From NCBI GenBank assembly GCA_032358255.1, contig JAULBX010001447.1, positions 90,253-154,252 on the forward strand: 64,000 nt of DNA, read 5' to 3'. Below are positions 45,702 to 57,700 of this stretch, piece by piece; the stretch's first letter is position 1; every line of letters starts with the position of its first letter. This DNA is from Heterotrichella gracilis (Eukaryota > Sar > Xanthophyceae > Tribonematales > Xanthonemataceae). Under the pieces are notes generated by a model that saw nothing but the letters and a program-made list of their open reading frames with translations, did no database searches and had not been told where the DNA came from. The translations under genes were made by a program, and so were the position numbers.

Positions 45702-48700
45702 ATGCTGACCGCTGAGCGCCTGCAGGAGCATGCGCTGGCGTTTTTCGCGCCTGGCGCGAGTGAGTGGCCATCCACTGTTCGAACCATATGCATGCATTCT
45801 GTCGCCTCTGCTCCTCTGCCACCGCCTCTTCCCCTGCACTGGATGGTTGCCCTGGGTGTACTTCCATCGTTTTTGAAACCTATGCGGTGTTGCTGTGCCG
45901 CCTTACGCACTTTGGCGACGCTCGCCTGCTCTGTGTTGCATGCACAAAGCATAGTGTCATAGACAAGCACCTGCTAACCTCCTTTTGCACCTGCAGCTGT
46001 GGAAAAGCGGCTGCAGCTGGCGCAGGAGGTGCGGGACAGCATCGAGGTGGTCCACTTCCCGGACCAGTACGTCACCTTCCTCAAGCAGTTCTTCCCAGTC
46101 TTCACCCAAGTGCTGCAGACCACCCAGCCCCAGTTCAAGGAGAACGAGGAGCACAAGCTGCGCAACACGGTGCTGGAGATCCTCAACCGGCTCCCAAACA
46201 CCGAGACGCTAAAGCCCTATGCTGTGGAGCTGCTGAAGCTGTGCCTGTCGGTGCTGGACCGTGACAACGAGGAGAACGGGCTGGTGTGCATGCGTATCAT
46301 CTTCGACGTGCACAAGAACCTGCGGCCGCACCTGGAGGCGGAGGTGCCACCGCTCATCGAGTTCATGCGAAAGGTGGGCCTCCACACCGCCTGTAGCTTC
46401 ACTTCCCGCCTCATCTGCTCCATTTTGAGCTGCATTTTATGTACGTTTTGGTCAGGTGCCATGGGGTGCCAACACCTCAGCCTGCCTGTCCCCGAACAGT
46501 CTCTCCCCTCCACGTTGCCACAAAGTGTGTGAGAAGTTTCGCAACCTCAATCCGCCTCCCTCTTGCCCCAGGTGTATGAGAAGTTCCCCTCCACGCACCA
46601 GCACTACTTCGAGGTGATAGCGCCGCAGCTCAAGCCCGAGCAGAAGCTTCAGCTGGAATACGTGCCCAGCTACCAGTCCTACAAAGTGGTGGCAGAGTGC
46701 CCGCTCCTACGTGCGTTTGTTCCCCCTGCATGCCTGGACCTTGAACACAGCTGGTGCCTTGTCGTGCACGCCACACAATACCCACACGGTGGCAGCGAAC
46801 CACACACGCTTTGAGACATGCACTGCACTCGCCACCCCCCTTCTTCATCCCGCCCTCCCACTTCCTTCATACCAGAGGTGCTGCGGTTGATATGGCGGTG
46901 ACCTTCGGTAGAACGCGCCCTCCCCTCCCTCCTCCCCTCCTGCACATGTACTCCCCACCCCCTTTCCCACCCTCACGCGGCTTCCCTCCCCTCCTGGCGC
47001 TCAACCCCCTCCCCGTTCCCCCTCTGTGCAGTCATGTTCCTGTTCCAGATGTACCAGCGCACCGTGCCGCAGTACGTGGCCAACCTCCTGCCCTTCATGG
47101 TGAAGGCCGCCTCGGTACCGGGGCCCAACCCAGACACGGTCAAGGACAACATGCAGGCGCTGTTTGCAGACTTCAAGGCGGCGCAGGTGGGGGAAGAGGC
47201 GACCCTAAACCCTAAGCCCGAACCCTGAGCAGGGCTCGCTCGGACAGGGTGTGCACCCTAACGTTGTAGAGCTGGAGGAGGGGTAGGGCCTCAGGATGCA
47301 GTTCTTGTGCGGTGACCTGCCGGGTTGACAGCTTGTCAATGTCAAGCCAGTGCTATGCACCTTCCGCACATCCTTGACATTTACGGCCCCATTGATGCAG
47401 GGTGCTTCCCCCCCTGCCATTCCCATTGAACAATGCACCTCACCAGCACCACCACCAGGGTGGAAACCCCTAAGCTCCTTGACCCACCTCCCCCACTCTC
47501 CCCAGGTGAAGACCATCTCCTTCCTCACCTACCTGCTGCGCAGCGTGCCCACCATCCTGCGCTCCCTGCCCAACGCCGCGCAGGCCATCTGCGACTGCAT
47601 CGTGACATGCCTGGAGACAGCGCCAGATGTGGTGACCATGCGGAAGGAGCTGCTGGTTTCCACGCGCAACGTGCTGTCCACGCAGTTCAAGAAGTGAGTG
47701 GGTGGTGGTGCACGCGCAGCATGCTGGCAATGCTGTTGAAGAAGTGTGGGTGGTGGTGCTTGGTGTGATGGTGGGGTTGTGCTTGCGCACTGTGCTGTTC
47801 GAGGCATGTCAGTGGGTGCAGAGGTGGTGTGGCGCTGTGTGTGGGGGTTGGGGGCCTGGCACGTGGTTCAAGGTGTGGGTGGCGGGTGACGTTGGTGTGA
47901 TGCGAAGGGTAGGGTGCGGGAGAGCTGACCATGGCTTAGAAGAGAAGAGGATGGCTATTGGCTCAGATACTGGCGCCTCCATCACCCTTCCATTTTGTAG
48001 TTTCTCTCCTGTTTTTCACCTGGTCCTGCACACCGCACACTCCAAACCCCCCACCCCCCACCCCTGCAGCCTGTTCTACAACCGCCTTGAGGTGCTCATG
48101 GACGACCGGGTGCTCATTGGGCGAGGCAGGGCATGCCAGGAGGCGCTGCGCCCGCTTGCCTACTCCATGCTGGCCGAGCTGACGCACCATGTGCGCACCG
48201 AGCTCACTTGGGCGCAGCTCAACAGGGTCATCTACATGTTCTCAAGGTGAGGGCCGGGTGGGGTGGTGGGTGGGGATGGGGGTGGTGGGCGCCATGTGTG
48301 AACCGTAGTCGTAAATTTGGGACTGGTTGGAGTGGGTGGTGTGGTGGTGGTGTACAAAAGGTCCAAGTGTCGGGAACCAAAAATGGACAAAGTATGATGT
48401 CGTATGGAGAAGTTTTATCGTCCTATGGCATCCTTCACCCACTCTTGTCAATTGTCTCCCTCCCCCTCTCTTGCCAAAATTCTCTCTTGCCCACCTCCTC
48501 TCTTGCAAATATCCTCCTCCCCACCTCCCCCCCTTCCTTCGCGCTTGCCAGTAGCCCTCCCCCCCTGTGCAGGAACGTGCACGACGACACCCTGCCCATC
48601 AGCGTGCAGTCCACCTCCATCCGCCTCATGCTCAACGTGGTGGAGGTGGTGTTCAGCAGAAGGCAGGAGCAGCGAACAGCGGAGCAGTACCGCACGCAGC

Positions 48701-51700
48701 TGGTGCGACGGCAGCCCTCAACCCTAGACCTTAAACCCTAAAATTTAGTGGAGGTGGCGTTGAGCTGTAGCGGCCTCAGCGCACGCTCGTACTCCGACAA
48801 CTGTATTCTATTGCATGTGTTGCGGCATGTGGATAATTCCTCTCTACTCTATTGGGGCAGGGGATTTCTAGAATCAGTATCTGCAGCCCACCATGCTTGA
48901 TGACCTGCCTCATCTCCATTCCTTTGCGTTGTGTATAAACTAGCTCTATGCCAGGCCCCTGTCCGCATCCCCATCCCCATCCCTTATCACCCCCACCCAC
49001 ATCCTCCCCCAGGGCCGCATCCTGGAGTGCTTTGTCGCCAAGTTCTCCTACCTGAAGCGCCACACCGCCAAGATGCTGGCCGCCGCCAAGGCCGAGGTGT
49101 CTGCTCGTGAGGCCAAGGAGCAGGAGGAGGCTGGTGGTGCGGACAAGCAGGCGCCGGTGTGCCTGTACAACATGGGGGGAGGGGAGAAGGAGAAGGAGGT
49201 GGGTGGGGAGGGAATGGTGGTGAGGGGGTTGCAGTGGAGGTGGGGGGGAAATCTTGCTGCAATGTGCTGCGCTGAGACACACCTACAGCTTCGGACAATA
49301 CAAGTCCTGCCGCCTGGTCCTTCTTCCGTTAAACTTACTTGAAAAGCACTAGAAGCGACATGTTGGCTGTCTCAGCAGTACAGGCAGATGTGTAGCAGGC
49401 AGCCTTGCACATGGCCCTACTCCCCTGCATAGCATACTCACCCCCTCCCCTTCCCCCCCTTGCCGCAGCTGAACGACAGCAAGACCCTCCTGCAAACCCT
49501 GATCATGGGCATGAAGACACTGCTGTACAGCATCGTCAACTTTGGCAACACGCGGCCCCAGATGCAGCTGGTCCCGGGGATGCCTGTCCCCGCCTCCCAG
49601 GGGATGCGGGAAAACGAGCTGCGCCTGGCGTCCAAAGTGATATCAGCGGGCATTCCTGCGCTGCACCTGTTTAGTGAAACCACTGAGGCGCTGGACATCT
49701 ACGACACATACGCAGACATGTTCACGGTGCTGCAGGTAGGGAAAGGGGCCGGACCCTGCAGGTTGGGGTTAAGGCCTAACCCTACGCACAGATATCAATG
49801 TGGGGAGTAGGGTTTGGGTGGGTCATCCCCACCCTGCTGTTCATCTCATTCAATGTATGGCATCAACCCGACTGCATGTATCTAGAGCTGGATTGCATGT
49901 ACCTAGTGTAATGTACGGCAACGCAGCCATGAGCCACAACCCACTTCTGCAACACCCCTACATCACCCTCTTTCCTCTCGAACTCCCACCGCCACCCCTC
50001 TCTCCCGTCTCCACAGGACCCTCGCGACCTCACCGAGATGTTTGCCCCCCAGCTGCCCTTTTTGTTCCAGCAGCTCATGGTTGAGCCCAAGCTCATCAAG
50101 GTGGTGAGCCAACTGCTGCAGAGCGCACTGGTCAACCGGCACATCGCGCAGCTGCTGCTGGGATACCTGGTGGAGGAGCAGCTGGGAAACCTGGAAGCGC
50201 CAGAGACTAAGGTGGGGGCAGCGGGAGGGCATGGAAGTTTTACAAGATGCAATTGTTCAAGATTGTTTGACGGTCACTCTCAGGGAGCCAACCCAGTAAT
50301 CGTAATCATAATAGTAGTAAAAAATAGTTAAATTATCAATTAAATGAAAGTAGTAATAATAAAATATTTCACTTAGAGACAAAGTGGGGGGCGGGGTGTC
50401 TGTTTCAACACTTTGACTGCCTGTCAGTAAAGTGATGCATGGAAAAAACCTCTAAATTTACAATTCCATTCCGCTGCCTGCAGGAAGCCCACCTGGTCCT
50501 GGCCCTGTTCAAGAAGTTTGTGGAGGCGCTGGCCCTGCCCGCCAACGCGCACCTGGAGGCCTCGCTGCTGCCCCACGCCGCGCCGCTGCTGGCCACCACC
50601 CTGCGGCGCCTGGTGGCTGTGCGCAACAAGAAGGGCTACCTCAAGCTCATGCTGCTGCTGTTCAGGGGGCTGGCCAACAGCAAGTATGAGAGCCTGTACG
50701 CCGTTTTTGGACAGGCGCCGCAGCTGCTGCCCACCGTGACCACGCTCAGGGCCATGCTGGATGGGCCAGGGACCGGCACGTACAAGGTGAGGGATGTGAA
50801 AAAGAAAAGAAAGAAAGGGGGCCTGGGTATGGCTGCTGCTGTTTTGTGGCTGGCAATCAGCAAGAATGAGAGCCTGCACTCGGTGTGTGACTGCTGCCGC
50901 CAATGGCGGGAGCCATGCTGAAATGGCTGGGTATGTGTGTGTGGGGTGGGGCCCAAGAGAAGGGTTGGGAATGAGGCTGCTGTTGCTGATCATCCTCAGG
51001 CCATGCTGGATGAGCCGGCTATGTGGTCATGATGAACAAGGGAGGGTTTCCGTCCCTTCTCCCTCCTCAGGGCATCCTGGTTGAAAGTCTCCCCCCGTTG
51101 TCTCCCCAGTGCAAGACACCCCCCATGAATGTTGCCTCACCCCCCCTTCGCCCCCCCCCGCCCCCCCGCAGGACATCCTTGTTGAGCTGTGCCTCACGCT
51201 GCCCACCCGCCTGTCTGACATGCTGTCGGTGCTGCCCAAGCTCATGCGGCCCCTGTCGCTGGCGCTCAAGGGCACAGACTACCTGGTGGTGCTGGGCATG
51301 AGGACGCTGGAGTATTGGGTAGACTCACTCAACCCCGAGTTCCTGGAGCCAGCCATGTCCGAGGTGGTGGCCGAGCTGATGGGCACGCTGTACAGCCACC
51401 TGCGGCCGCACCCCTACCCGCACGGGGGCAAGGTGCGTGGCGGCGGTTGTGTGTTGCTTTGGGTGCAAGATTTGTGTGTAGTGGGTGGACAGGCTGAGTC
51501 CTTCTTAGGGTTTCTTGGCCTAGAGGAGATGGTGGGTGAGCTGATGGGCAGCCAATAATACCTCAACGTATTGATACCGCCTCTCGTGAAAATCTGCGAC
51601 CGCATGCTTTAGTGCAAGGACGCTGAATCCCTCCAAAACCCTACGAAAGCTTGACAAGCACCTCCCTCAATACTCTGTCAAAACCCTCCCCAAACCCTTC

Positions 51701-54700
51701 CTGAAAACCCTTGCCACCCCTTTCCCCAGGCCCTCCAGCTGCTGGGCAAGCTTGGTGGCCGCAACCGGCGCTTCATGCGCGGCCCCACCGAGCTTGAGTA
51801 CAAGGACAAGTCCGAGCACGGCATGCGCCTCATCCTCACCTTTGAGCCCGCCACCTCTTTCCTGGTGCCTTTGGACAGATGCATCGCACTGGCAAGGGGG
51901 GCGGTGGCAAAGCCATTCCACCCAAAGAGTGAGTGGACATTGAGTTTGGAACCCTAGGCGAGGGTTTGGTGAGGCGTTTTGCTGTGGTGTTACCAATTGT
52001 GGTCCATCTGGTCATAGGGGTACTGCTGGATGGGTGTGGCAGCCTGGGTAACCCCCCGTGCCAAGCTTACAAAAGAAATTATCTGTTAGCCAGGTTGCTG
52101 GCTGCTCTCCCCTTGCTCATGCCCTGCCCTCCCATCTTTTGTCCTCACCCTTTCACCCGCCCTTTGCATTTGCCTTCCCCCTCCCCGTCTGCTCACCTTC
52201 CCCTCCCACCCCGCAGACTCCAAGGAGCTTACTTACCAGCGCCAGCAGGCCCTGCAGTTCCTCCAGGTGTGCGCGTCAAGCGTGCTCAACCTGCGGCCAG
52301 CGGGCGAGTCGGGCCTGCCGGGGCCACCTGCGCACAAGCTGGCTGCCATGCTGTTTGACCCCACCATTGACCCGCCACAGGTGCGGCCGGGGTGGAGGGT
52401 GGAGGAGGTGGTTTTGTTGTTGTGGATCACAGGCCAATGGTGCTGATGCTCCCCTGGCATGCCATCCCCTGGACACCGGTGCTGCGTGGGGGTGTGGGGT
52501 TTGTGATTAGAGGGTGGTTGGGTCCTGTTGGGGAACTGCTTGTAATTAAGCCACCTGGTGATGGCCAGGCTGGGTCCTTGAGGGACCAGGGTTTAGGAGT
52601 ACGGGTTGATTTTGGCGTAGGAGACGCCTGCATGCGGTGGTCCCCTTGTCACGTTATTTCCCCCCCTTGGCGTGTAATTCTTCTTTGTCCATCACCCCCT
52701 TGCAGGTTACCACTGAGCAGGTTGCGCATATCATGGATATGGGGGTCAAGACAAAGACGCAGCTCAGTGCGGAGAGGGAGGTGCGCACATACCCTAAATC
52801 CTACACTCTATAGCCCAAAAATCTCCATGCGTGCAAATCCTAAACCCTCAGCTGTGGTGGCCGAGTGCCCCCCCCCCTCCTCCAGTAGCCCTCCATCACA
52901 CATGGGGGTACAATTACCGGTACAGCGATGATTTGATATCCATGCCTCTTTTTGCTCCCCAGGTGCTGCGCGTGCTGCTGACCACCACCATGGGCGCCGC
53001 GGCAGACGACGACATGTCAGACTCCGCAACCTCATTCGCGCACAACACCTGCCGCCACTTTGCGCTGCTGTTTGCCGCCGGCGCCTCCTCGCCCCCGCCC
53101 GCGGTCCCCACCAGCCGCCAGCTCGACCTGGGGATTGCACGCCACGCCCTCAGCGTGACCAGCCTCAAGGAGTTGGACCCATACGTGTTCCTGGATGCAC
53201 TGGTGGAGGTGAACCCTAAACCCTAACCTATTAACCCTATACCCTAAACCAGCCTCAAGGAACTGGACCCATACGTGTTTTAGGACGCGCTGGTGGAGGT
53301 CAACCTTGAAACCCTAAAACCATTGAACCCTAAAACCTTAAATGTGGGTTTGTGGGGGTGGGTGGTGGTGGTGGTGTGTGCGTGCAAGTGCGATTGGTTG
53401 TTGTTTGTGCGGAGCGTGACCTCAAGTTGTACCTGTATACGTGTTGCAGGATGCACTGCTACAAGTACCCCCAACCCCCAAACCCCAAAGCCCTAAACCC
53501 CGCTCCTCATCCCGCAGGTCATCACGGCTGGGGAGGCCAAGACCGCCACCGGTCTCGAATGCCTGTCAATCTTTCTGGACACCCTGCTGGAGGTGCACGC
53601 GGTGCAGCAGCAAATCGAGGCGCAGGCGCCTCCCGGGGAGGCAAAACCAGACAAGGCGATCCCCGAAAATGCTGCCGAGGCCCCCATCGCACCCACGGAG
53701 GGTGCTCAGCCAGGAACGGAAATGGTGGAAGGGGAGGGGACTGCGGCTGGTGCTAATGCTGCGCCCATGGCTGTGGTGGACGGTGATGGTGGTGGTGGGG
53801 ATGCTGGTGCTGCCAGTGGGGATGCTGCGGCAGCTCCTGCAGCTTCTGACAATGATCCCAAGCTGGCTGAAGCTGTGCCTGTAGAGGTGAATCCCTATTT
53901 CCTTAACCCCATCCCTATTTTCTTAACCCCATCCCGAGATCACGCGTGGTGCATGTGGGCCTCCCGCTGTGTTTGCGCTCGCATTGCAATGCCGCCCCTA
54001 CGCTGCGCCTACTCTCTTATTGCAAGTGCAAATGCTGATTGCACGCTCCTCTGCAAACACCTGCATCCCCATTGCGGTCCCTCCCCTATCGCTGCAGCTG
54101 CTTTCCACTTGTTGCAGTTCCCACTCCTGTCGCCCCGCCTGGACATTTTCTGCATGTCTTCGGGTATGCAATCCCGTTCCTGACTTGAAATTTACAACAT
54201 CCCATACATTCCAACCCACGCATAACCGCACACTCCCGCAACATCCCAAATATGCCTACTCCAGTTTACATCAGCCCTCACCCCCCTCTTCAACCCTCCC
54301 ACAGGCCCCCCTCAACCTGCCCCCCAACGCTCGGCCCCAGCGGCCTCCCGCCCCCATCCTCCCTCCCCAGCCCCCCCGCCGCCGCGCGCCCCCCCTGTCT
54401 GTCCTCTCTGACCTTGTGCCGCGCATCTTGCACTGCTGCTACGGGGACACATGGGCCGCGCGGCTGGGTGGGGCGCACTCTATCAACATACTGGCGGACA
54501 AGTGCGTGGGTCAGGGTTGGTGGCAGGGTTTGGGGTAGGGTTTTACAGTAAGAGGAACACAAGGGACTTGGGAAGGATTTTGGGCAGGGTATATGCCTGC
54601 CATGAAACGGGTTTGCCAGATTTCTGCCTGCCAGGTTTATTTTGGGTTCCTCTCTGGTGCAGTTTTGGTAGGATTCCTGCATGCTGCAAGAAGCAAGTCT

Positions 54701-57700
54701 TGACCGCTTTTCCTTGCTGCAGGCTCCCGCTGCCCATGCTCCAGCAGTACCTGCCCGCCCTGGTCCGAGCCCTGCTCACCGTCATCGGCCTGCTGCCCGA
54801 GCACTCTGTGGCTGAGCGGGAGGGCATCACCGCTTCAGTGAAGCGGGTGCTGTGCAAGGGGGTGGGTATACCCGAGCCAGACGAGGAGGAAGAGGAGGAG
54901 GAGGGGGATGCAGGGGAGGCAGCGGCGGCTGTGCCTGCTGCTCAAGAAGGGGAGGAGAAGAAGGAAGGGGGGGCGAAGGTGGGGGAGGAGGTGGAGGAGA
55001 AGAAAGAAGGGGAGGAGGAGCCAGTGCCTGCGCCCCAGGAAGGGGAGGGCATGGAGGTGGATGCAAAGGAGGAGGTAGGCGATGTGCACGTAGGACGGGT
55101 GTTGCTAGTTGCAGGCCCTCCTCGGAACTGCTATACATGTTTAGGGTTTCAAGGCGTGGTAAGGTTAGGGTTGTTGTCTTCCTCGTCTTACACCTTTTGG
55201 GCAACAGCATGTGGCAGGATAGGGGCTGAAAGGACTTGCTGTGTCCCAAAAGTAACTGAAACCCTAGCAACCCTAGCTCGTTGTCAACAGTCCATGTGCT
55301 GAGAGCGAGTTTTGTCCTATCCCAGTATGACAGCATTGTCACCCCCGTGTGCTCCCTCACAGGTCCCTGGCACCCCCGGGGCCACTGCGCCCCCCCCGGC
55401 CACTGCCCCCGCCCCCGCCCCCGCCCCCCCCCTGGTGCCCCGTTCCGCTGTTGAGGCTGCTGCTGAGCCCCTGGCTGCGGTGCTGGTCAGCCCTCAGACA
55501 CCCAGCTGGCTCAGGGAGAGTGCAGACGCATGCCTCAAGGCAAGGGTGTGGCTGTGGCTGTGGTCATGGTGGTTGAAAGTGTGCTTGTGGTTGTGGCCAT
55601 GGGGCTGGGAGCAGTTGCAACGCTTTTGGTGTTTGGGACACCCGGTAACCATGAGCAGGTTGTAGGCCGATTATTAGGACAGACAGTGGCCAGCAGCAAT
55701 GGTGGGAGATACTTGCCATTTCATGTGTTATGGTAAGCGGGACCACATAACAGGGCAACAGGCTCCCGCCCCCCTTTCCCCACCTCTCCCCGTCCGATCC
55801 CCCCCACACCCTCCTCACACCCACCTCCCACCCCCAGATCCTGTCGCGTGCCAGCGCCACCCCCCTGTCTTTGCTCATCAAGCCCACGCTGGAGCGGCTC
55901 AACCCCCCGCTGGACAAGCGGCGCCTGCTGCCCATCAAGAACATCAACCTGAGACTGGGCCTGGCGGCGGCAGTCACCTACTGCCTGCACCAGGACCCGC
56001 CGCTGTTCAGCCTGAGCCAGGTGGGGTTTTGGTAGGGTTTGGAGGGCTGCGGCAGGGGTTTGGCACGTTGCGATTTGGAGGGTTTGGGTTGGGTGGAGTG
56101 TGCAGCTGGGGAACGCGGCGGGAGTCACATGCTCCCTTTCAGCAGTGCCCACAACTGTTTGGCTTGGGTCCTGTGGGGTTCCGGTAGGGTATTGGTAGGG
56201 TCCTGGAGGGTTGTGGAGATGGTCGCCTGTGACCATACATTCTACAGCCTCCACCCCATCCAAGAGGTGGTCCTCCTTGCCGGTCCTAAACCCTACACCT
56301 TGAACCCTAACCACCCCCTCCCCGCTGCAGGAGATTGTCCTGCTGGCCTCTGACGCGTTTGTGATTGTTGAGATGAACGACGCGCTGCTGAGCAGCAACA
56401 TCGCCAGCCAGCGCTCCGTGGGCCACGACACCCTCACCAAGCTGAGGCGAGCTGCCATGGAGCTGCTGGCGGCAATCATGGTGTGGAAGGACTTCAGGTG
56501 AGGGGGCAAAGCTGTGTGTTTGGGGGGGTGGGGGGGTGTAGGGGACCATGGTCAAAACAAGTTTGTAGTAAAAAATAAGAAAGTTTGAAATCTATTATTT
56601 TTCATTTAATGCCCAAAATTTGCCGCTGTGGCTGCGGCATGCCAACGCCACAATCTATCCCCACTCTCACGGCGGACTCCGCCGACCTGCACAACCCTAA
56701 CCCAGACCCTAAACCCCGATCCTGACCCTGACCCCACCCTCTCCACGCGCAGGGACTCTGCCGAGCTGCACGACCTGCGCAACCGCATCCTGCACCAGTT
56801 CTTTGTGTGCCTGGGGTCGGGCGACGCGCAGCTGCTCCCGCCCGCTAAGGCCGCCGTGGCGCACCTGCTGGTGCACACCAAGATGCCCAAGAACCTGCTG
56901 CCCGCCTCGCTCAAGCCCATCCTGCTCAACCTGGGCCACTCGCACAAGCTGCGCCTGTCGCTGCTGCGCGGCCTGGCGCCGCTGCTGGAGCTGATGTCGG
57001 GCTACTTCTCGATTACCCTGGGTAAGGGTTTGTGGGCGTGGGGGCCAGGAGTTGGAGAAGGGGGTTGGGTGGCCCCTGAGCCGGTACTAGCGACGAACCA
57101 CATTCCATGCGGCAAATGGCAGTAACGAGTTGATTACATTATTTGCATGTGTTCATACATTCCTCGTCATGTGCTCATTCTTCCACTCATCCATGGAAGC
57201 AACAAGCGCCTAAGCAACACAGCCGCGACTAGAGGGTACCCTGCATGCCGTGCAACCGGTGCTTTGCTCCTGCTGACGTGTTCTTTCCCCCTGCCCCCAG
57301 GCGACAAGCTCATCTCCCACCTCAAGGAGTGGCTTGAGCCTGAGAAGCTGATGGCTGCGCCGCACGCCTGGGAGGCTGGCGAGGAGCCTCAGGTTGCTGC
57401 AGCGGTGCTCAACCTGTTCCACCTGCTGCCCAAGCAGGCAGTCATGTTCTTGGAGACATTCAGTGCGTGCCGGGAAACCCTGAAACCCTAACTTGAAAGC
57501 CCTAAAAACACCCTACTTGTGAATTGTCAGGCGTGAACTATGCCCATGCTGCCCAGGGGGCGGTCATGTTCTTGGAGGCGTTCAGTGCGTGCCGGGGAAA
57601 CCCTAATTAAACCCTACTTGTAACCCACTAACCACCCTTGTTCCAGGCGACCCCGCCAACCCTCAACCCTAGGCCCCAAACTCTGTCCCTCGACCCTCAA

